Part shown: in pieces, positions 4,999 through 7,120 of the stretch | How positions within the stretch are numbered: position 1 is the first letter of the stretch | Layout of the letters: each line of letters starts with the position of its first letter | NCBI GenBank assembly: GCA_012270265.1 | Contig: JAAXIR010000164.1 | Span: 1-7,120, forward strand | Direction of reading: 5' to 3' | Length of the DNA: 7,120 nucleotides | Source of the DNA: Candidatus Poseidoniales archaeon | GTDB lineage: Archaea; Thermoplasmatota; Poseidoniia; Poseidoniales; Poseidoniaceae | Position numbers and translations under genes: made by a program | The notes under the pieces: model-generated | What the model saw: only the letters and a program-made list of their open reading frames with translations | What the model was told of the DNA's origin: nothing | Databases searched by the model: none

Positions 4999-7120
4999 TC
5001 ACGCAACCTGAGAGCGTTTTGTCCAACCGACCACGCGTCCATCGGTTGCATCGACGGCTACAGCAAACGTATGTTCCCAAATGCCTTCCTCCCATGTTCG
5101 TGAGAGGTCGAGCGTCGTTGCTCCAACGGTGGTACTGGTCAATTGACCGAGCAGGTCGTTGGCACCATCACCAGGAACGGCGACAAGGAAGCCAACGCGT
5201 GCATCGGCGTGATAGGCACCAGTCGAATCAAAGATGGCCTCAGCCCCCGTCAGTTGTGGGTATCGCTGCGTATCCGACAAGCGTTCTTCCAAGGTTGAAA
5301 TGTTGGCCACGGCTGGAATCGATTCACGGGTGTGTGAGGCCAATTCTTCGAACGATCCTTTGTCGAGATAGGTGCAGTTGTCGCTTGTTGGTTCTCCAGT
5401 CAGTTCGAACAGAACCCATCCTGACGTATCGTCAAGTGCCACCCAAGACACATTCCATTGTGTGCTAGCACCCGTTCGTTGATCGAGTCCACGCCATATG
5501 TAACCTCCATCGTCAAGTGCGGCCTTGGCACCACTGGCGGAACCGCCGATGTAATCGAAACATTGCATGGCCTTCTCGAGCGTGTGCTCACGCATACTGG
5601 AAGCATCAGGTGGATGGAGCTTGTCTTGACCACCCCAGTCTTCCTGAACATCCTCATCAAGAGCAAGAAGGTTGGCCCGTGGACGAATGTTGTAGTCCTT
5701 GCCAAGGTCGAGAACCTTTGATCCTCGTGTCATTTTGGTCGTCTTGATCGAGTGATGCAATTCCAATTCACCCTCTGGAAGCAGGTAGTCACCAAAGGCT
5801 TCTGAGAATGGAGAACACGAGGATTGCAGGGAACCATCGTTGGAAATGATGACATCAACGGTTTGCTGACTGGCCCAAGGATTGTCTTCTTCAGCCCAGA
5901 TTTCCATGGTGGCTGATCCAAGACAGAGTCGCTCGATAACAACGTGATTTGCAGCGATCTTCCACGCTTGGTCATCCACAAGTGTGTCTTGCCCAACGAC
6001 GCGCCATCGCCAGCCCAATCGCTCACCAGAGGCACCCTCTTCGATGACATCGGTCGCGAACAAGTCTTGCAATTCAATCGGTTGAAGCATCAAGGACACA
6101 CCAGGAAGAATCACGTCGAGCGAGCCCAACAAGCCACCAACATCGAAGGTCTTGGCTGATCCTTCGTAGGGCTTGTTGTCGATGGTTGCCGAGAATTCGA
6201 ACGCTGTTGAAAGCGTCACTTGCTCCTTCAATTCGACGTGTCGCTTCGTGGTTAGCACCGCTTCACCAGGAACGTAGGCACCATCTTCTGCTTCTGGACA
6301 ACTGCCCTGATTGATGACCGAGTAGGTGTTTCGACCAATGTCGAAATCATCGAATTCGTAGGTGTTGGCAATCTCAACAGCCAACCAGTCGTTGCTTCCG
6401 TAGGGACCTTGCGAGCGGACAGCTCCAAGCAGACTCTGCGAAGACATACCGACCAAGTCTTGGCTGGTTCCTTGACTGACCGACAAGGTTCCACGTCCTT
6501 CGTAATCCATGAAGATACGACAATAATCGTCATCTGGTTCAAGGAAATTGAAGACAAGGTCGAGGAATCCCTCGCTCGCCATGATGGCAGGACGGTCGCC
6601 AAGACCACCAGAAATCGTGTACTCCATCGTATCACCGTAACGAAGCGGTTCGGCCGTGAACGGTTCCAATGAGGAATTGATGTACCACCATCCAGCTGCT
6701 CCAAGGAACAGTGAAACGATGATGACAGCGATGACTTTTGGATCTTTGATCATATCACCAAGGGTCGCAACATCCTGCCGCTTTGTCGCAACAGGCGTGA
6801 ACACCTCGTCTTCGGGCTCATCTTCAACAAGGTCAGGGACAAGAACGGCTTCGAGAACCTCGTCTTCTTGCTCTTCAATGACGGCTTCTGTCAACGTTTC
6901 AACTGGTTCATGTTCGTCTTCTTCGATCGAGATTGTGGTTTCATCTTCGAGTGAGAAAACGACCTCTTCTTCCACCGCTTCTTCGACGGTTTCAGCCTCA
7001 GACAATCCGACCTCTTTACGGGATAGACCTGCATCGAGAAGGCGCTCGACCAACTCGGCTTTCTTACCGGATGTGGCGAGGTCGTTGATGACACACAGGG
7101 CCTTGAGTTTGGCCACTGTC
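4999..7120 (-). CDS. Single-pass membrane protein with cytoplasmic SAP domain, 5' end at or beyond the window edge
   Basis: Numbering from the GTG at 7116, residues 1-31 are a SAP domain (LKALCVIND, TSGKKAELVERLLDAG), a helix-turn-helix-like motif known from DNA-binding nuclear and phage proteins. A very acidic linker follows (about 36-105), then one membrane helix at 128-146 (VIAVIIVSLFLGAAGWWYI). The last 560 residues should be extracellular: beta-rich, with six cysteines (199, 273, 398, 434, 519, 581) and sequons at N147, N555, N580 and N605. The codon before the GTG is Thr, so a start such as M-T-V-A-K just outside the window is as likely as the GTG; treat it as possibly 5'-partial. I recognise no enzyme domain outside. 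The topology would let a chromosome-side motif sense or tether to an outer sensor domain, but this is inference. It is followed directly by the 133-aa gene. Confidence 0.88.
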   Translation of the reverse strand, partial: TVAKLKALCVINDLATSGKKAELVERLLDAGLSRKEVGLSEAETVEEAVEEEVVFSLEDETTISIEEDEHEPVETLTEAVIEEQEDEVLEAVLVPDLVEDEPEDEVFTPVATKRQDVATLGDMIKDPKVIAVIIVSLFLGAAGWWYINSSLEPFTAEPLRYGDTMEYTISGGLGDRPAIMASEGFLDLVFNFLEPDDDYCRIFMDYEGRGTLSVSQGTSQDLVGMSSQSLLGAVRSQGPYGSNDWLAVEIANTYEFDDFDIGRNTYSVINQGSCPEAEDGAYVPGEAVLTTKRHVELKEQVTLSTAFEFSATIDNKPYEGSAKTFDVGGLLGSLDVILPGVSLMLQPIELQDLFATDVIEEGASGERLGWRWRVVGQDTLVDDQAWKIAANHVVIERLCLGSATMEIWAEEDNPWASQQTVDVIISNDGSLQSSCSPFSEAFGDYLLPEGELELHHSIKTTKMTRGSKVLDLGKDYNIRPRANLLALDEDVQEDWGGQDKLHPPDASSMREHTLEKAMQCFDYIGGSASGAKAALDDGGYIWRGLDQRTGASTQWNVSWVALDDTSGWVLFELTGEPTSDNCTYLDKGSFEELASHTRESIPAVANISTLEERLSDTQRYPQLTGAEAIFDSTGAYHADARVGFLVAVPGDGANDLLGQLTSTTVGATTLDLSRTWEEGIWEHTFAVAVDATDGRVVGWTKRSQVA

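Noticed and set aside
4995..5051. Longer versions of the 133-aa protein starting at 5051 or 5042
   Set aside because: They would overlap the end of the SAP-domain gene by about 50 bases, lack a ribosome site, and the start at 4994 sits ideally after the upstream stop. They remain possible, because the extra residues look helix-compatible.
4959..5468. A 169-codon plus-strand open frame
   Set aside because: It lies antisense to the SAP membrane protein. Its translation is rich in Arg, Gln, Pro and His with no domain-like segment, typical of the reverse of a coding frame.
1..7120. CRISPR array, insertion sequence, tRNA or rRNA genes
   Set aside because: No regularly spaced repeats, transposase-like proteins, terminal repeats or cloverleaf-compatible non-coding stretches were seen. 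Non-coding gaps are all under 80 bases.

Overview
The window looks like a piece of an archaeal chromosome, most plausibly a marine Group II euryarchaeon (Candidatus Poseidoniales) or a close relative. The archaeal assignment rests on ribosomal protein S8e, the SRP19 subunit of the signal recognition particle, an MCT-1/Tma20-type PUA protein and a secreted protein ending in a PGF-CTERM-like sorting signal. The Poseidoniales assignment is inference from the combination of PGF-CTERM, a SAP-domain membrane protein and very tight gene packing. It was not tested by alignment.

Layout. Positions 1-200 (minus) hold the first 66 codons of a secreted or membrane-anchored protein that runs off the left edge. 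Positions 201-279 are a short regulatory gap with a perfect 18-bp inverted repeat and a good TATA box. Positions 280-3476 are a co-oriented minus-strand block, read in the order FAH-family enzyme, S8e, SRP19, an all-helical protein of unknown function, and an SPFH-like coiled-coil protein. Gaps are 9 to 57 bases, so it could be one or two operons. A TATA-like element and a strong Shine-Dalgarno site sit just before S8e. Positions 3497-4596 (plus) hold the PUA protein and then a small cell-surface protein. Positions 4593-7120 (minus) hold a large single-pass membrane protein with a cytoplasmic SAP domain, followed 4 bases later by a small acidic protein of unknown function.

How the genes fit together. 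S8e (small ribosomal subunit), SRP19 (assembly of the signal recognition particle) and the PUA protein (probably ribosome- or tRNA-associated) form a translation and protein-export theme. The FAH enzyme is metabolic and sits head-to-head with the PUA gene across only 20 bases. The helical protein and SPFH-like protein are probably translationally coupled, because the stop codon of the first is embedded in the ribosome binding site of the second. This is the pair most likely to represent an undescribed function. No CRISPR array, insertion sequence, tRNA or rRNA gene was seen, and I did not find strong evidence for a wholly new system.
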